Shown: positions 27,360-36,238 of the stretch, piece after piece
How positions within the stretch are numbered: position 1 is the first letter of the stretch
Layout: every line of letters starts with the position of its first letter
Assembly (NCBI RefSeq): GCF_001577755.1
Contig: NZ_CP010776.1
Coordinates: 2,976,001 to 3,040,000, forward strand
Reading direction: 5' to 3'
DNA length: 64,000 nt
DNA from: Rufibacter sp. DG15C
GTDB lineage: Bacteria; Bacteroidota; Bacteroidia; Cytophagales; Hymenobacteraceae
Position numbers and translations under genes: made by a program
Notes under the pieces: generated by a model
The model's database searches: none
What the model was told of the DNA's origin: nothing
The model's input: only the letters and a program-made list of their open reading frames with translations

Positions 27360-27818
27360 CTATTCTGAAGGAGGAATGTCAAGCTTTACCAGACTTCCTG
27401 AGTTGAGGCAGAACCTCAGTCCCGCGGGGGCTGGTCCGTCTGGGGAGACGTGGCCCAGATGCCCGTCACAGTTGTTGCACCGCACCTCTACGCGCTGTAT
27501 GTGGTGGCTGTCGTCAAAGAGAAAGCTGCACGCGGCTTTGAAAACGGGTTGGGTGAAGCTGGGCCACCCTGAGATGGCGTGGTACTTGGCAGTGGCTGAG
27601 AAAAGCAGACTGCCGCAGCCGGCGCAGGCATAATCACCGGGCTCATAATTTTTGCAGTAGGCGTTCCGGTAGGGAGGCTCAGTGCCGCGTTCCCGCAAGA
27701 CATGGAACTGCGCAGGGGTGAGGCGATGGCGCCATTCTTCCTGGGTGTGCTCTACCCTGCGCTCAGGCTCCGGGTTGCTGTATTTGGCGTATGTGAGCAC
27801 ATCTATCCAACGAAGCAT
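27360..27818 (-). CDS. msrB: Peptide-methionine (R)-S-oxide reductase
   Basis: A 152-residue MsrB. Structural zinc cysteines are Cys65/Cys68 (YACAGCGSLLF) and Cys114/Cys117 (VRCNNCDGHLGHV). GWPSF is at 84-88 and the catalytic cysteine is Cys137 in LRFCLNSGSL. The enzyme repairs R-methionine sulfoxide in proteins using thioredoxin. No signal peptide is present, so it is cytoplasmic. No MsrA gene is adjacent. Length is normal for the single-domain form. Confidence 0.95.
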   Translation of the reverse strand: MLRWIDVLTYAKYSNPEPERRVEHTQEEWRHRLTPAQFHVLRERGTEPPYRNAYCKNYEPGDYACAGCGSLLFSATAKYHAISGWPSFTQPVFKAACSFLFDDSHHIQRVEVRCNNCDGHLGHVSPDGPAPAGLRFCLNSGSLVKLDIPPSE

Positions 27819-27885
27819 ATTTCTAGCGGGTGGTTTCTAAGAGAAAAACGCGGGAGGGGGCATTTCGTTTTAGGAAAGAGGCAAC

Positions 27886-27927
27886 GCCGTTTTTAGGCTC
27901 TTTTCTGGAAATCAGGCCAAAAACGGA
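27886..27927. repeat. Dispersed palindrome, copy 13 (between divergent genes)
   Basis: GCCGTTTTTAGGCTCTTTTCT and GGAAATCAGGCCAAAAACGG; sits between msrB and the next gene, both reading away from it. Confidence 0.75.
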
Positions 27928-28015
27928 GGCACGGTCCTTTCCAATAGAAACCGTACCTTTGCCCTTATTAAAATCCGGCCGTCTTTCAGCGGTTGGGAGC
28001 ATGACGCATCTCCTT

Positions 28016-28447
28016 ATGAAAATTGTAGGCAACATCTTAGACATCACCCACAAGCGCGACACTAAACACCAAGGCATTGAAGTGCACTTGGACCGAGTGG
28101 AGTACCTCATGTACAAGAAAGATGGCCACTACCTGCAAGACTTCAACTACATAGATGACTTGGACGCCCCGTTGGTCATCACCGGCGACCGGCTGGCCAG
28201 AATCATTGACAAAAAACTACCCGAAGGTGAGTATGACTTCAAGGTCTATGACCTGGTAGACGGCGAGTATGAAGAAAACCCGGACAAGTTTCTCTCTGTC
28301 CTGCTCATCTATGATTTTGAGGAAGACCAGCACATTCTTAGCTCCCTGGAATACTCTGAAACCGTACCGATGGAGGAGTTCAAAAAGATAAAAGGCGCTA
28401 GGGAAAAAGAGAAACTTGCCAGAAAGAACAAGGCCAAGCGCAGGTAA
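28016..28447 (+). CDS. Hypothetical small acidic protein
   Basis: A 143-residue cytoplasmic protein. The frame is open further upstream to 27830 but that part contains the palindrome, so ATG 28016 (or 28001, five codons earlier) is the likely start. Short beta strands such as GIEVHLDRVEYLMYKKDGHYLQDF and YDFKVYDLVDGEYE alternate with acidic loops. The C-terminus is strongly basic (KEKLARKNKAKRR), which could bind nucleic acid. No family recognised. Confidence 0.7.
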   Translation: MKIVGNILDITHKRDTKHQGIEVHLDRVEYLMYKKDGHYLQDFNYIDDLDAPLVITGDRLARIIDKKLPEGEYDFKVYDLVDGEYEENPDKFLSVLLIYDFEEDQHILSSLEYSETVPMEEFKKIKGAREKEKLARKNKAKRR

Positions 28448-28526
28448 AATTTTTCTTAGAATTTTTACAATAACGCATGTTTTATAGAGTTATCTTTTTG
28501 AAAGTTATACTCTAAAGGAAATGTGT

Positions 28527-29228
28527 ATGCTGCTACGTCTTCTTTTTCTGCTATCCTTTTCGCTGCTTACCTCTTCTGTTGCTTCAGCGCAAGAGCAAGA
28601 TTCTTCTAACACCCTTAACCATAAATTCTATGTGGGAGTTGAATTTCCAAATTTTCAGTATCGGATCTTTTATGATGACAGCCCTGATAAGCCCAGATTT
28701 ATATCTGGGGAATTCCTTCCTATAGACCTTCATATAGGCTATAAAATTACCAGGAGGGCTAGTGCTCAACTAGGGCTTGCTTATGGTGGCAGAACCAGAG
28801 AAAGCCAAACGTATGGAGTCCCACTTAACGGAAACGGGCAGACCGTTTACCATGATTATTATGACCGCACAAGAGGTATAGGCATACCCGTCACAGGAAG
28901 GTTTGTCTTGCTTAATGCGAACAAGAAAATACCCATTTACGCAGTAGGTACAGTTACTCCTGCTTTTATTTTCAGCCATTTTAGAGAGACCACTACAGAA
29001 AACAAGGTAACCACCATCCTTTATGATGAGCATTACAAAGGAATGGATGTTTATACCACTGCCGGTTTTGGACTAAGTTACAGGGTACAAAAACGGTTGA
29101 ATGGGAATGTTGAATTCTTGTTGTTTAAACGCAATCTTACAAGCCGCAATTTTGACTTGTATAATGATGGCTGGTTTGTAAAGATAATTAGGTCGTTGTC
29201 AGTAAGCTTCAACTATAACTTCAATTAG
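28527..29228 (+). CDS. Outer-membrane beta-barrel protein
   Basis: About 233 residues. A signal peptide LLRLLFLLSFSLLTSSVASAQ is followed by amphipathic strands (KFYVGVEFPNFQYRI, ASAQLGLAYGGRTRE, GFGLSYRVQKRL) and ends in LSVSFNYNFN with a terminal aromatic-type strand, as in OmpW/PorT-like small barrels. ATG 28527 lies 8 bases after AAAGG, so it is favoured over ATG 28521 two codons upstream. It is more AT-rich than its neighbours. Function unknown. Confidence 0.75.
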   Translation: MLLRLLFLLSFSLLTSSVASAQEQDSSNTLNHKFYVGVEFPNFQYRIFYDDSPDKPRFISGEFLPIDLHIGYKITRRASAQLGLAYGGRTRESQTYGVPLNGNGQTVYHDYYDRTRGIGIPVTGRFVLLNANKKIPIYAVGTVTPAFIFSHFRETTTENKVTTILYDEHYKGMDVYTTAGFGLSYRVQKRLNGNVEFLLFKRNLTSRNFDLYNDGWFVKIIRSLSVSFNYNFN

Positions 29229-29284
29229 GGTATTTTCTTCACTATGGCATAACCTTCTGATTGCACTATAGAAGCTATTCCAAT

Positions 29285-30637
29285 CTACCCAAACCGCAGA
29301 ATAAACGCGGTGCCCATGCCTTCTACAGACTGTACCTGAATGGTGCCGCGGTGCAGTAAGACAATCTGCTTGCACAAGCTCAGGCCAATCCCGCTGCCGG
29401 TCTTTTTGGTGGTGAAGAACGGAATGAAAATCTTCTCCTGCACTTCCTCAGACATGCCAATGCCGTTGTCGGTGAGTTTGATGACCACCTTCTTTTCTGC
29501 GTTGCTGTAGCCGGTGAGCGTGATGGTGGGTTGAGGCTTTTCTTTCACAGCTTCCACGGCGTTCATGACCAGGTTGATGAGCACCTGGTCCAAGAGATTC
29601 GGGTCAGCTTGAAGGGTGATGGCGGGGTCTTTTAAATCTACTTTTAAGGTAATGCCCCGCTGGGCCAACGTGGGTTCCAAAAGCCGCTGCAGGTTGGAGA
29701 ACAGGTCTTTGAGCAGTACCTTTTCCAGATGCAGCGTGGTAATCTTGCTCAGGTTGCGGTAGGTCTCCGCGAATTTCAACAAACCCAGACTTCGGTGTTT
29801 GATGGTAGTAATGCCTTCTTCCAGGTCCTCTAAATCATGGGCGGTGGCTCCGTGCGTTTTGGTGTCCTGCAGGCGGTTTTTAAGGGTGTCAGCTAAAGAG
29901 GAGATGGGCGCGATGGAATTCATTATCTCATGCGTCATCACGTTCAACAGCTTCTGCCAGGCCTCAGACTCGTTTTCGTCCAAGGCCTCATGCACGTTCT
30001 GGAAGGCCACTAGTTTATACCTGGCGCCCTCGTTCTGAAAAGAAGTAGCGGAGAGGAGCATTTTGACATCGCCTTTCTCCAAACTCACGGTGCGGGCCAC
30101 GGCAATCTTGGTCTGCCCGGGCTGCAGACCGTACACCGCCTCATAAAAGCTCTGGTCGCGCTTGGCCAAGGAGTGGATGGTTTTGAGGTAGGGAATATGG
30201 AGCTGCCTTTTAAACGACTCGTTCATCATGACCACTTCGCCAGAATCCAAATCATAGGAAAGAATGCCTGTCTCCACCAGTTCCAGGACCTTCTGCAGGT
30301 ATTGGTGTTGGGTTTCCTTTTCGCGGTTGATGGTCAGGAACGTGGAGTTGATTTCATTGTAGCCTTTGCGCAGTTGCTGTAACTGCACGGGCGCTTGCTT
30401 CTCACTGAAATAGCGGGAGAAATCACGGTAATGCACCGCCTCCAGGAACAGCTTTAGTTCTTCTTGCGCCTGTTTTAAGAATTGCACCAATTCATATACT
30501 TGGTAGAGGCCCAGCGGCACCAGAAACACCAGCAGCTCTGACCAGCCTTGCAGGACCACCGGCACCGGCAGACTGAGCGTGACAAACAGAAACGCCACGC
30601 GCAGTAAGAGCCGCCCTTCAAAATTCTTAAATGTCAT
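29285..30637 (-). CDS. NtrB-like sensor histidine kinase
   Basis: A 450-residue membrane kinase. Two N-terminal helices (about 10-30 and 34-50) frame a very short periplasmic loop. A PAS-like region about 110-215 includes [21 protein letters not shown]. The phospho-acceptor is His236 in [15 protein letters not shown], and the ATPase domain shows [10 protein letters not shown] (N box), DNGIGM (G1) and [14 protein letters not shown] (G2). It overlaps the upstream regulator gene by 11 bases, so the pair is one operon. The tiny periplasmic part suggests sensing of the membrane itself or of a cytosolic cue. Confidence 0.92.
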   Translation of the reverse strand: MTFKNFEGRLLLRVAFLFVTLSLPVPVVLQGWSELLVFLVPLGLYQVYELVQFLKQAQEELKLFLEAVHYRDFSRYFSEKQAPVQLQQLRKGYNEINSTFLTINREKETQHQYLQKVLELVETGILSYDLDSGEVVMMNESFKRQLHIPYLKTIHSLAKRDQSFYEAVYGLQPGQTKIAVARTVSLEKGDVKMLLSATSFQNEGARYKLVAFQNVHEALDENESEAWQKLLNVMTHEIMNSIAPISSLADTLKNRLQDTKTHGATAHDLEDLEEGITTIKHRSLGLLKFAETYRNLSKITTLHLEKVLLKDLFSNLQRLLEPTLAQRGITLKVDLKDPAITLQADPNLLDQVLINLVMNAVEAVKEKPQPTITLTGYSNAEKKVVIKLTDNGIGMSEEVQEKIFIPFFTTKKTGSGIGLSLCKQIVLLHRGTIQVQSVEGMGTAFILRFG

Positions 30638-31982
30638 ACTTGCCTAAGCGTCTGTAGAGCGATGTGCGGGTGATGCCCAGTTCCTTAGCGGCCTTGGTGA
30701 GCACGCCGTTGTGCTTTTCAAGCACGCGGATGATGGTAGCTTTTTCTATTTCCTCCAAATTGGTCTCAGTGGCGGCAGTTTCCTCCACGGCGCCCGACTC
30801 AATAGGGGAGAAGAGCATGTCCCTGGCTTCCAGCACTGGCCCGTCTGCCATAATTACGGCACGTTCAATGGCGTACTGCAACTCGCGCACATTCCCCGGG
30901 AAGTGGTAGCTTTTGAGCTTGTCCAGCGCCCCTTTGGAAAGTTCAGGCGTGGTCTTGAAGTACTTGTTGGCATAGAACTCAGCGAAGTGCTTAGCCAGCA
31001 GTACAATGTCATTACCGCGCTTGCGCAAGGGCGGCACCACAATCTCCACGGTATTGATACGGTAAATCAAATCTTTTCTAAAGCGCGCCTCGCTTGCCAA
31101 TTGCGCCAGGGAAACGTTGGTGGCACAGAGCAGGCGCACGTCAATGTTGATGGGCTCATTGGTACCCAACCGGATAATTTGCCTGTTCTGCAGTACGCTC
31201 AGCAGTTTGGCCTGCTGGTGTAGGGAGATGTTGCCAATCTCATCTAAGAAAATGGTACCCTTGTTGGCAGCTTCAAACCTACCCATGCGGTCATCCTTGG
31301 CGTCTGTGAATGCGCCTTTCTTGTGCCCGAACAGCTCGCTCTCAAACAAGGATTCGGTCAAGGCGCCCACGTCTACTTTAACAAAGGGCTTGTCGGCGCG
31401 CAGGGAGTGCTGGTGAATGGCCTTGGCGATGAGCTCCTTTCCGGTGCCGTTTTCCCCCAGTATCAAGATGTTGGCATCGGTGGGCGCTACTTTCTTGATT
31501 TTGTAGAAGATGTCCTGCATGGCTTCAGACTCACCCAGCAGTTCAGACCCAATGACCTCGGACCCTTTCACGGTAGAGGAGGAGGCGTTGCCAGATTTGT
31601 TGCTAATGCCGTCCTGGATGGTCTGTATTAGCTTGTCATTAAGCCAGGGCTTGACCACAAAATCAAAGGCCCCTTCTTTGAGTGACCGAATGGCCAGGTC
31701 AATCTCGCCGTAGGCAGTAATCATAATGACCGCGGCCTCACTGCCCAATTGCTTTATCTTCTTAAGCCAGTACAGTCCCTCATTGCCGGTGTTAATGGAA
31801 GAGACAAAGTTCATGTCCAGTAGGATGGCGTCAAAGGTGTGCTGCCTGAGCAGGGCCGGCAGGTTCTCAGGATTTTTCTCCGTGACAATCTCCTTCACCT
31901 GCGGGCGCAGTAGCAACTTAACCGCCGTCAGCACATCTGGGTCATCATCCACTACCAATACAGAAGCCTTCTTCAATTGCAT
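30627..31982 (-). CDS. NtrC-family sigma-54 response regulator
   Basis: A 451-residue regulator with receiver (Asp56 in ILLDMNF, Lys111 in VVKPW), AAA+ domain (Walker A GENGTGKE 176-183, Walker B TIFLDE 243-248) and a C-terminal Fis-type HTH ([20 protein letters not shown]). The sigma-54 contact loop reads GAFTDA (223-228) instead of GAFTGA. Its gene is divergent from a MacB-like ABC transporter, and the space between holds a sigma-54 promoter and a strong dyad. It most likely activates the transporter operon when phosphorylated by the adjacent kinase. Start ATG at 31982. Confidence 0.94.
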   Translation of the reverse strand: MQLKKASVLVVDDDPDVLTAVKLLLRPQVKEIVTEKNPENLPALLRQHTFDAILLDMNFVSSINTGNEGLYWLKKIKQLGSEAAVIMITAYGEIDLAIRSLKEGAFDFVVKPWLNDKLIQTIQDGISNKSGNASSSTVKGSEVIGSELLGESEAMQDIFYKIKKVAPTDANILILGENGTGKELIAKAIHQHSLRADKPFVKVDVGALTESLFESELFGHKKGAFTDAKDDRMGRFEAANKGTIFLDEIGNISLHQQAKLLSVLQNRQIIRLGTNEPINIDVRLLCATNVSLAQLASEARFRKDLIYRINTVEIVVPPLRKRGNDIVLLAKHFAEFYANKYFKTTPELSKGALDKLKSYHFPGNVRELQYAIERAVIMADGPVLEARDMLFSPIESGAVEETAATETNLEEIEKATIIRVLEKHNGVLTKAAKELGITRTSLYRRLGKYDI

Positions 31983-32070
31983 AACTTACTCTCTTTCTCA
32001 TTAAAGAAACTACAATTATGCCATTGTTCCAAGACGCTGATTGTGAGCAGTATTCCAAGATATGGATAGT

Positions 32071-32121
32071 GCCCGCGCGTGCGAATTCGCACACATCAGG
32101 CGCGAAAATGCACGCGCGGGC
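32071..32121. promoter_or_regulatory. Dyad upstream activating site for the sigma-54 regulator
   Basis: A perfect 12-bp inverted repeat, GCCCGCGCGTGC (32071-32082) and GCACGCGCGGGC (32110-32121), with an overlapping 14-bp palindrome GTGCGAATTCGCAC (32079-32092). It lies about 50-100 bp before the -24/-12 promoter, the usual place for an NtrC-type enhancer. Binding by the adjacent regulator is inferred. Confidence 0.65.
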
Positions 32122-32167
32122 TCAAGGGGATGTTTGTAAACGGCTGAAAATGAGCGATTATCTAGTT

Positions 32168-32183
32168 TGGCACCAGGTGTGCA
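32168..32183 (+). promoter_or_regulatory. Sigma-54 promoter of the ABC transporter operon
   Basis: TGGCACCAGGTGTGCA keeps GG at -24 and GC at -12 with exact 10-bp spacing, and departs from the TGGCACG-N4-TTGCA consensus at only two bases. It is 85 bp before the ABC ATPase start, next to a gene for a sigma-54 activator. Confidence 0.75.
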
Positions 32184-32268
32184 AAGGGTTGGGCAGCACA
32201 GAGCCACCCAAGGGAAAGCACTTGACCCCTGGCCTGTTTTATCCGCTGAACCCTAAAAGACCAAACCG

Positions 32269-32952
32269 ATGATACAGATTTCTAACTTAGAGAAAGTATA
32301 TCGCACCGATGAGATGCACACCACCGCTTTAAACAAACTGACCATTACCGTGAAGGAAGGCGAGTTTGTGGCCGTGATGGGCCCCTCGGGTTGCGGAAAG
32401 TCCACCTTGCTGAACATGCTGGGCTTGCTGGACGAGCCAGACGCCGGCAGTTTCCAGTTCAACGGCACCGAGGTCACCCAACTCAATGAAAAGCAACGCT
32501 CCACCTTGCGCAAGCAGAACATCGGCTTCGTGTTCCAAAGCTTCAACCTGATAGACGAGCTGACCGTGTTTGAGAACGTAGAGCTGCCTTTGATTTATAT
32601 GGGCGTAAAACCAGCTGAACGCCAGAAGCGCGTGGAAGAGGTGCTGGAGAAAGTGAAAATCAAGCACCGCCAGAACCATTACCCGCAGCAACTGTCGGGT
32701 GGGCAACAGCAGCGTGTGGCGGTGGCTAGGGCCGTAGTCAATAACCCGCATTTGATTCTGGCAGATGAGCCCACCGGGAACCTGGACTCCTCCAACGGCA
32801 ACGAGGTCATGGAACTGCTCACCGAGCTCAACACCCAGGGCACTACCATCATCATGGTGACCCACTCAGAGCATGACGCCCACTACAGCCACCGGGTCAT
32901 TAGAATGCTGGACGGCCAGACTGTCCTGTCAAATGTGCTGGCGCAGGCCTAA
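32269..32952 (+). CDS. ABC transporter ATP-binding protein (MacB/LolD type)
   Basis: A 227-residue ATPase. Walker A GPSGCGKST (about 38-46), Q-loop FVFQSFNLIDELTVFENVELPL, signature LSGGQQQRVAVARA, Walker B ILADEPTGNLDS and H-loop THSEHD are all intact and in MacB/LolD-type spacing. It is followed 40 bases later by a MacB-type permease with which it must form an energy-driven pump or mechanotransmitter. No membrane-fusion or TolC-type gene is present, so the transporter uses a partner elsewhere or works alone. Under control of the sigma-54 promoter upstream. Confidence 0.94.
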   Translation: MIQISNLEKVYRTDEMHTTALNKLTITVKEGEFVAVMGPSGCGKSTLLNMLGLLDEPDAGSFQFNGTEVTQLNEKQRSTLRKQNIGFVFQSFNLIDELTVFENVELPLIYMGVKPAERQKRVEEVLEKVKIKHRQNHYPQQLSGGQQQRVAVARAVVNNPHLILADEPTGNLDSSNGNEVMELLTELNTQGTTIIMVTHSEHDAHYSHRVIRMLDGQTVLSNVLAQA

Positions 32953-32991
32953 CCAAAGAAACAGAGAACGAACAGTATAAATCTAAAGAAG

Positions 32992-35412
32992 ATGTTCAAG
33001 AACTACTTTAAAGTCGCGTACAGAGGCCTTATCAGGCATAAGGGCTTTAGCATTACCAACATTGCCGGCCTGGCGCTGGGCTTGACCGCCTGTCTGCTCA
33101 TTGGCTTGTTTGTGTATGATGAGTTGCAGTATGACAAGTTTGTGCCCGAAGGCGACAGGGTCTACCGCGTCTACAACTTCGCCAACCTGGAGGAGACCAA
33201 TGACCAGATTGCAAGCGTACCGCCTATGTTTGGGACCACCCTGCAGCAGAGCTTTCCGGAGGTGGAGACCAGTGTGCGCGTTCTCATGCAGCAATGGGAC
33301 GGCCAGGCGCTCATAGAGGCGGGCAACAAGCGTATCTATGAAAAAGGCGGCCTGGACTCAGACCCTACCTTCTTTGAGGTGTTCCCGCTCACGTTTGTGT
33401 ACGGCTCCCCGGAGAAGGCCCTGGATGACCCATCGTCGGTGGTGATATCAGACAAGTTCTCTGAGAAGGTGTTCGGGAACGCAGACCCGGTAGGCAAGAA
33501 GGTCATGATTGACAAGGAGACATACCTGGTGAAGGGCGTTTTCCAGAGCAACTCCAAGTTCCATTTGCCCATCAACTACATCCGGAACATGGAGCGGTTC
33601 AAATTCCCGGCGGAGCGCATGAACAGCTGGGGCTGGCAGCAGTTTTACACCTACATTAAACTGAAGGAAGGCGCTGACCCAGACGCCTTGCTGGCCAAGT
33701 TCAGGGCGGTGACCAAAAAGCAGCTAGACCCAGAGACCAACAAACCAGAGGATTACCTGCCGGATTTTCAGCCGCTCCAGAAGGTTCACCTGTACTCTGC
33801 CGCCTTTAAGTTTGACCAGTCCAACAGAGGGAACATCACCTACGTGAAGGCCTTGAGCATCATTGCGGTCTTCATCCTCTTGATTGCCTGCTTCAACTTC
33901 GTAAACCTGGCCACGGCCAAGTCCTTGCAACGAGCCAAGGAGGTGGGCGTGCGTAAAACCATCGGCGCAAGCCGCACCCAACTCATGTTCCAGTTTCTGG
34001 CGGAGACCCTGTTGATTACCCTTATCAGCGTGATAGTGGCCGCGGCGCTTACGTCTTTGTTCTTGCCGGCGCTCAATGACTTCACAGAGAAGGAGATGAC
34101 GTTCAATATATTCACCAGCCCTGGGCTGCTGCTGTTGCTACTGGCTTTGGTCTTAGTGGTGGGCGTGCTGGCGGGGCTGTACCCGGCCATGGTACTGTCT
34201 GGCTTTAAACCGGTGAACGTCCTGAAGGGCGCGGTGGTGAGCGACGGCGGGCCGGGCAAGATTCCGTGGTTGCGCCATGGCCTCATTGTCCTGCAGTTCT
34301 CGCTTTCCATCTTCCTGATAATCTGCGCGCTGGTGGTGTACCAGCAGGTGAGTTTCCTGCACAACAAGGACCTGGGCTTCAACAAAGACCAAATCATGTT
34401 CTTCCCGATGCGTGGCGACAACATGTACAAGAACTATGAGACGTTTAAGAATGAATTGGCCAAATCGCCTACCGTGGCCAGCGTGTCCATCGGCTATGGC
34501 TTCCCGGGCGATGCCACGGCCGGAGACGGCATAGAGGTCATTAAAGACGGCGAGCGCCAGCACCACGGGGTGGCCCAGCTGATGGTGGACCATGACTACA
34601 TAAAGACGCTGGGCCTGAAACTGGTGGCCGGCCGAGGCTTCTCCAAAGACATGCCCACGGACAAGGACCAAGCCTTCATGCTGAACGAGACCGCCGTGAA
34701 GGAGCTGGGGCTGGGCACGCCCGAGCAGGCCATTGGCCAAAGACTGGAGTGGAAGATGTGGCTAGACAAGGACACCATCAAAAAAGGCCAGGTGATTGGC
34801 GTGGTGAAGGACTTCCATTTCAAGAGCCTCTTTGACAAGATGGACCCTACGGTGCTGCAGATTTTCCCGGGGGCCAACTGGAAGGTGGCCGTGAAGCTGA
34901 AGGGACAGAACGTGGCCGCGGGCATTGGCCACGTGAAAACCGTCTGGAACCAGTTTTCCCCTGAATACCCCATTGAGTACAAGTTCATGGACGACAACTT
35001 TGAGGCCATGTACAAAGCCGAAGACAAGCTCAAGTCCCTGCTCTGGATTTTCACGGGCATGGCCATTTTTGTGGGCTGTCTGGGCTTGTTCGGGTTGGCT
35101 GCGTACGCGGCCGAGCGGCGCAAGAAAGAAATTGGCATTAGAAAGATTCTGGGCGCCGAGACCTCTTCCATCGTCACTTTACTGGCCAAGGACTTCCTGA
35201 AGCTTGTGTTGATTGCGGCGGTGTTCGCCTTCCCGGTGGCCTGGTACGCCATGAGCGTCTGGCTCAAGGACTTCGCCTACCGCATTGACATTCCCATCTG
35301 GGTGTTCTTCGTGGCCGGGATTCTGGCTTGTGTGGTGGCCTTTGTGACGGTGAGCTTCCAGGCCCTGAAGGCGGCCACGGCCAACCCGGTCAAAAACCTG
35401 CGCATGGATTGA
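32992..35412 (+). CDS. FtsX-like ABC transporter permease (MacB-type, duplicated)
   Basis: An 806-residue permease with two MacB_PCD/FtsX repeats. The first begins FKNYFKVAYRGLIRHKGFS with TM1 at about 20-42 and a large periplasmic domain to about 280; three helices follow (about 285-410). A second TM with periplasmic domain (about 425-660) and three final helices carry ERRKKEIGIRKILGA, a typical FtsX cytosolic loop. This layout is the common Bacteroidota form regulated by sigma-54 two-component systems. The substrate is unknown; lipids, peptides or antimicrobials are usual for MacB relatives. A palindrome lies 8 bases after the stop. Confidence 0.93.
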   Translation: MFKNYFKVAYRGLIRHKGFSITNIAGLALGLTACLLIGLFVYDELQYDKFVPEGDRVYRVYNFANLEETNDQIASVPPMFGTTLQQSFPEVETSVRVLMQQWDGQALIEAGNKRIYEKGGLDSDPTFFEVFPLTFVYGSPEKALDDPSSVVISDKFSEKVFGNADPVGKKVMIDKETYLVKGVFQSNSKFHLPINYIRNMERFKFPAERMNSWGWQQFYTYIKLKEGADPDALLAKFRAVTKKQLDPETNKPEDYLPDFQPLQKVHLYSAAFKFDQSNRGNITYVKALSIIAVFILLIACFNFVNLATAKSLQRAKEVGVRKTIGASRTQLMFQFLAETLLITLISVIVAAALTSLFLPALNDFTEKEMTFNIFTSPGLLLLLLALVLVVGVLAGLYPAMVLSGFKPVNVLKGAVVSDGGPGKIPWLRHGLIVLQFSLSIFLIICALVVYQQVSFLHNKDLGFNKDQIMFFPMRGDNMYKNYETFKNELAKSPTVASVSIGYGFPGDATAGDGIEVIKDGERQHHGVAQLMVDHDYIKTLGLKLVAGRGFSKDMPTDKDQAFMLNETAVKELGLGTPEQAIGQRLEWKMWLDKDTIKKGQVIGVVKDFHFKSLFDKMDPTVLQIFPGANWKVAVKLKGQNVAAGIGHVKTVWNQFSPEYPIEYKFMDDNFEAMYKAEDKLKSLLWIFTGMAIFVGCLGLFGLAAYAAERRKKEIGIRKILGAETSSIVTLLAKDFLKLVLIAAVFAFPVAWYAMSVWLKDFAYRIDIPIWVFFVAGILACVVAFVTVSFQALKAATANPVKNLRMD

Positions 35413-35419
35413 TGTGCCT

Positions 35420-35463
35420 AATCGTTTTTGGCCTGTTTTCTGGAAAACAGGCCAAAAACGATT
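35420..35463. repeat. Dispersed palindrome, copy 14 (near consensus)
   Basis: AATCG...CGATT outer arms around the full consensus CGTTTTTGGCCTGTTTTC and its perfect complement, then TTTT on the right. Confidence 0.95.
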
Positions 35464-35559
35464 TTTTACGTGGCATACTTTGGCTTAAGCCATTGATTGG
35501 GGAACTGCGTAAAACCTAGCTATAGCGTTGAGTATGAGTTATTACCAAACAAATAGACT

Positions 35560-35811
35560 ATGGCTAAGGAAAGCAGAATCTTGAAAGCATTGTATACTTT
35601 GGCAACCGGCCACGGGAATCCTTTAGAAGCTAGAATCAATCCGGTAGAAATCTCAAAGCAAACGCCCGGCTTGTCACTGGGAGAGGTGGAGCAGGAGATA
35701 CGGGACTTGGACCTGAAGAAATGGGTGGTGATGGAGCGGTCAGACACCCTGGATATGTACTGTCGGTTTACGCCAGTGGGTTTGCAGGAGGCAGAGAAGT
35801 ATGCCAGCTGA
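35560..35811 (+). CDS. Small winged-helix-like hypothetical protein
   Basis: An 83-residue protein, SRILKALYTLATGHGNPLEA then INPVEISKQTPGLSLGEVEQEI and a beta hairpin WVVMERSDTLDMYCRFTPVG. The helix-helix-helix-wing order suggests a winged-helix DNA-binding or protein-binding fold, but no family is named. It lies between two palindrome copies and is convergent with the next gene. Confidence 0.6.
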   Translation: MAKESRILKALYTLATGHGNPLEARINPVEISKQTPGLSLGEVEQEIRDLDLKKWVVMERSDTLDMYCRFTPVGLQEAEKYAS

Positions 35812-35822
35812 CACTTCTTGTT

Positions 35823-35866
35823 CTTCGTTTTTGGCCTGTTTTCCAGAAAGCAGGCCAAAAACGAAG
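35823..35866. repeat. Dispersed palindrome, copy 15 (between convergent genes)
   Basis: CTTCG/CGAAG outer arms around CGTTTTTGGCCTGTTTTCC and its complement, with one loop change. It is 12 bases after one stop and 4 before the other. Confidence 0.95.
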
Positions 35867-35869
35867 GAT

Positions 35870-36238
35870 TTATTCCTGCGGCTGGGCGGTGCTGTTGAAG
35901 TTCTCTAAAGGAAGGTACAGTTCCTGGCCCGTCATGACAAAGAAGAAGTTCTGCAGATGGTGCACGTACTCTACCGGGGCGCTGGTGGCAATGTAGCCGC
36001 CGTTGAACACAATCTCGTTGTACTCGGGGTCCAGGGCCCACTGGCTTAGCTCCGGGAACGTGTACTCATGCTCCAGGTCGTTGTAGGTGGCGCCGGTGAG
36101 CCAATCTGGGGTGAGGGGAATGGGAGCGAAGGAAACGGGCTCGCCGGATAGTAGGGCAATCAGCCGGGGCGCATCTATCGCCACGGGCCTGCCAGCCTCT
36201 AATACCAGGTTTCCTAACCGTAATTCGTTCGCAAACAT
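35870..36238 (-). CDS. Bacteroidota-specific hypothetical protein
   Basis: A 122-residue protein with the pattern ANELRLGNLVLEAGRPVAID, PIPLTPDWLTG and VEYVHHLQNFFFVMTGQELYL. I know this arrangement as a widespread uncharacterised family in Bacteroidota genomes and their phages (NELRIGNYV, LTEEWLLKLGF, YVHQLQNLYFALTGEEL). No function is known. It is monocistronic and flanked by a palindrome. Confidence 0.8.
   Translation of the reverse strand: MFANELRLGNLVLEAGRPVAIDAPRLIALLSGEPVSFAPIPLTPDWLTGATYNDLEHEYTFPELSQWALDPEYNEIVFNGGYIATSAPVEYVHHLQNFFFVMTGQELYLPLENFNSTAQPQE

Noticed and set aside
31990-32030. A second sigma-54 promoter facing the regulator gene (TGGCATAATTGTAGT on the minus strand)
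   Set aside because: The -12 element has GT instead of GC, so support is too weak.
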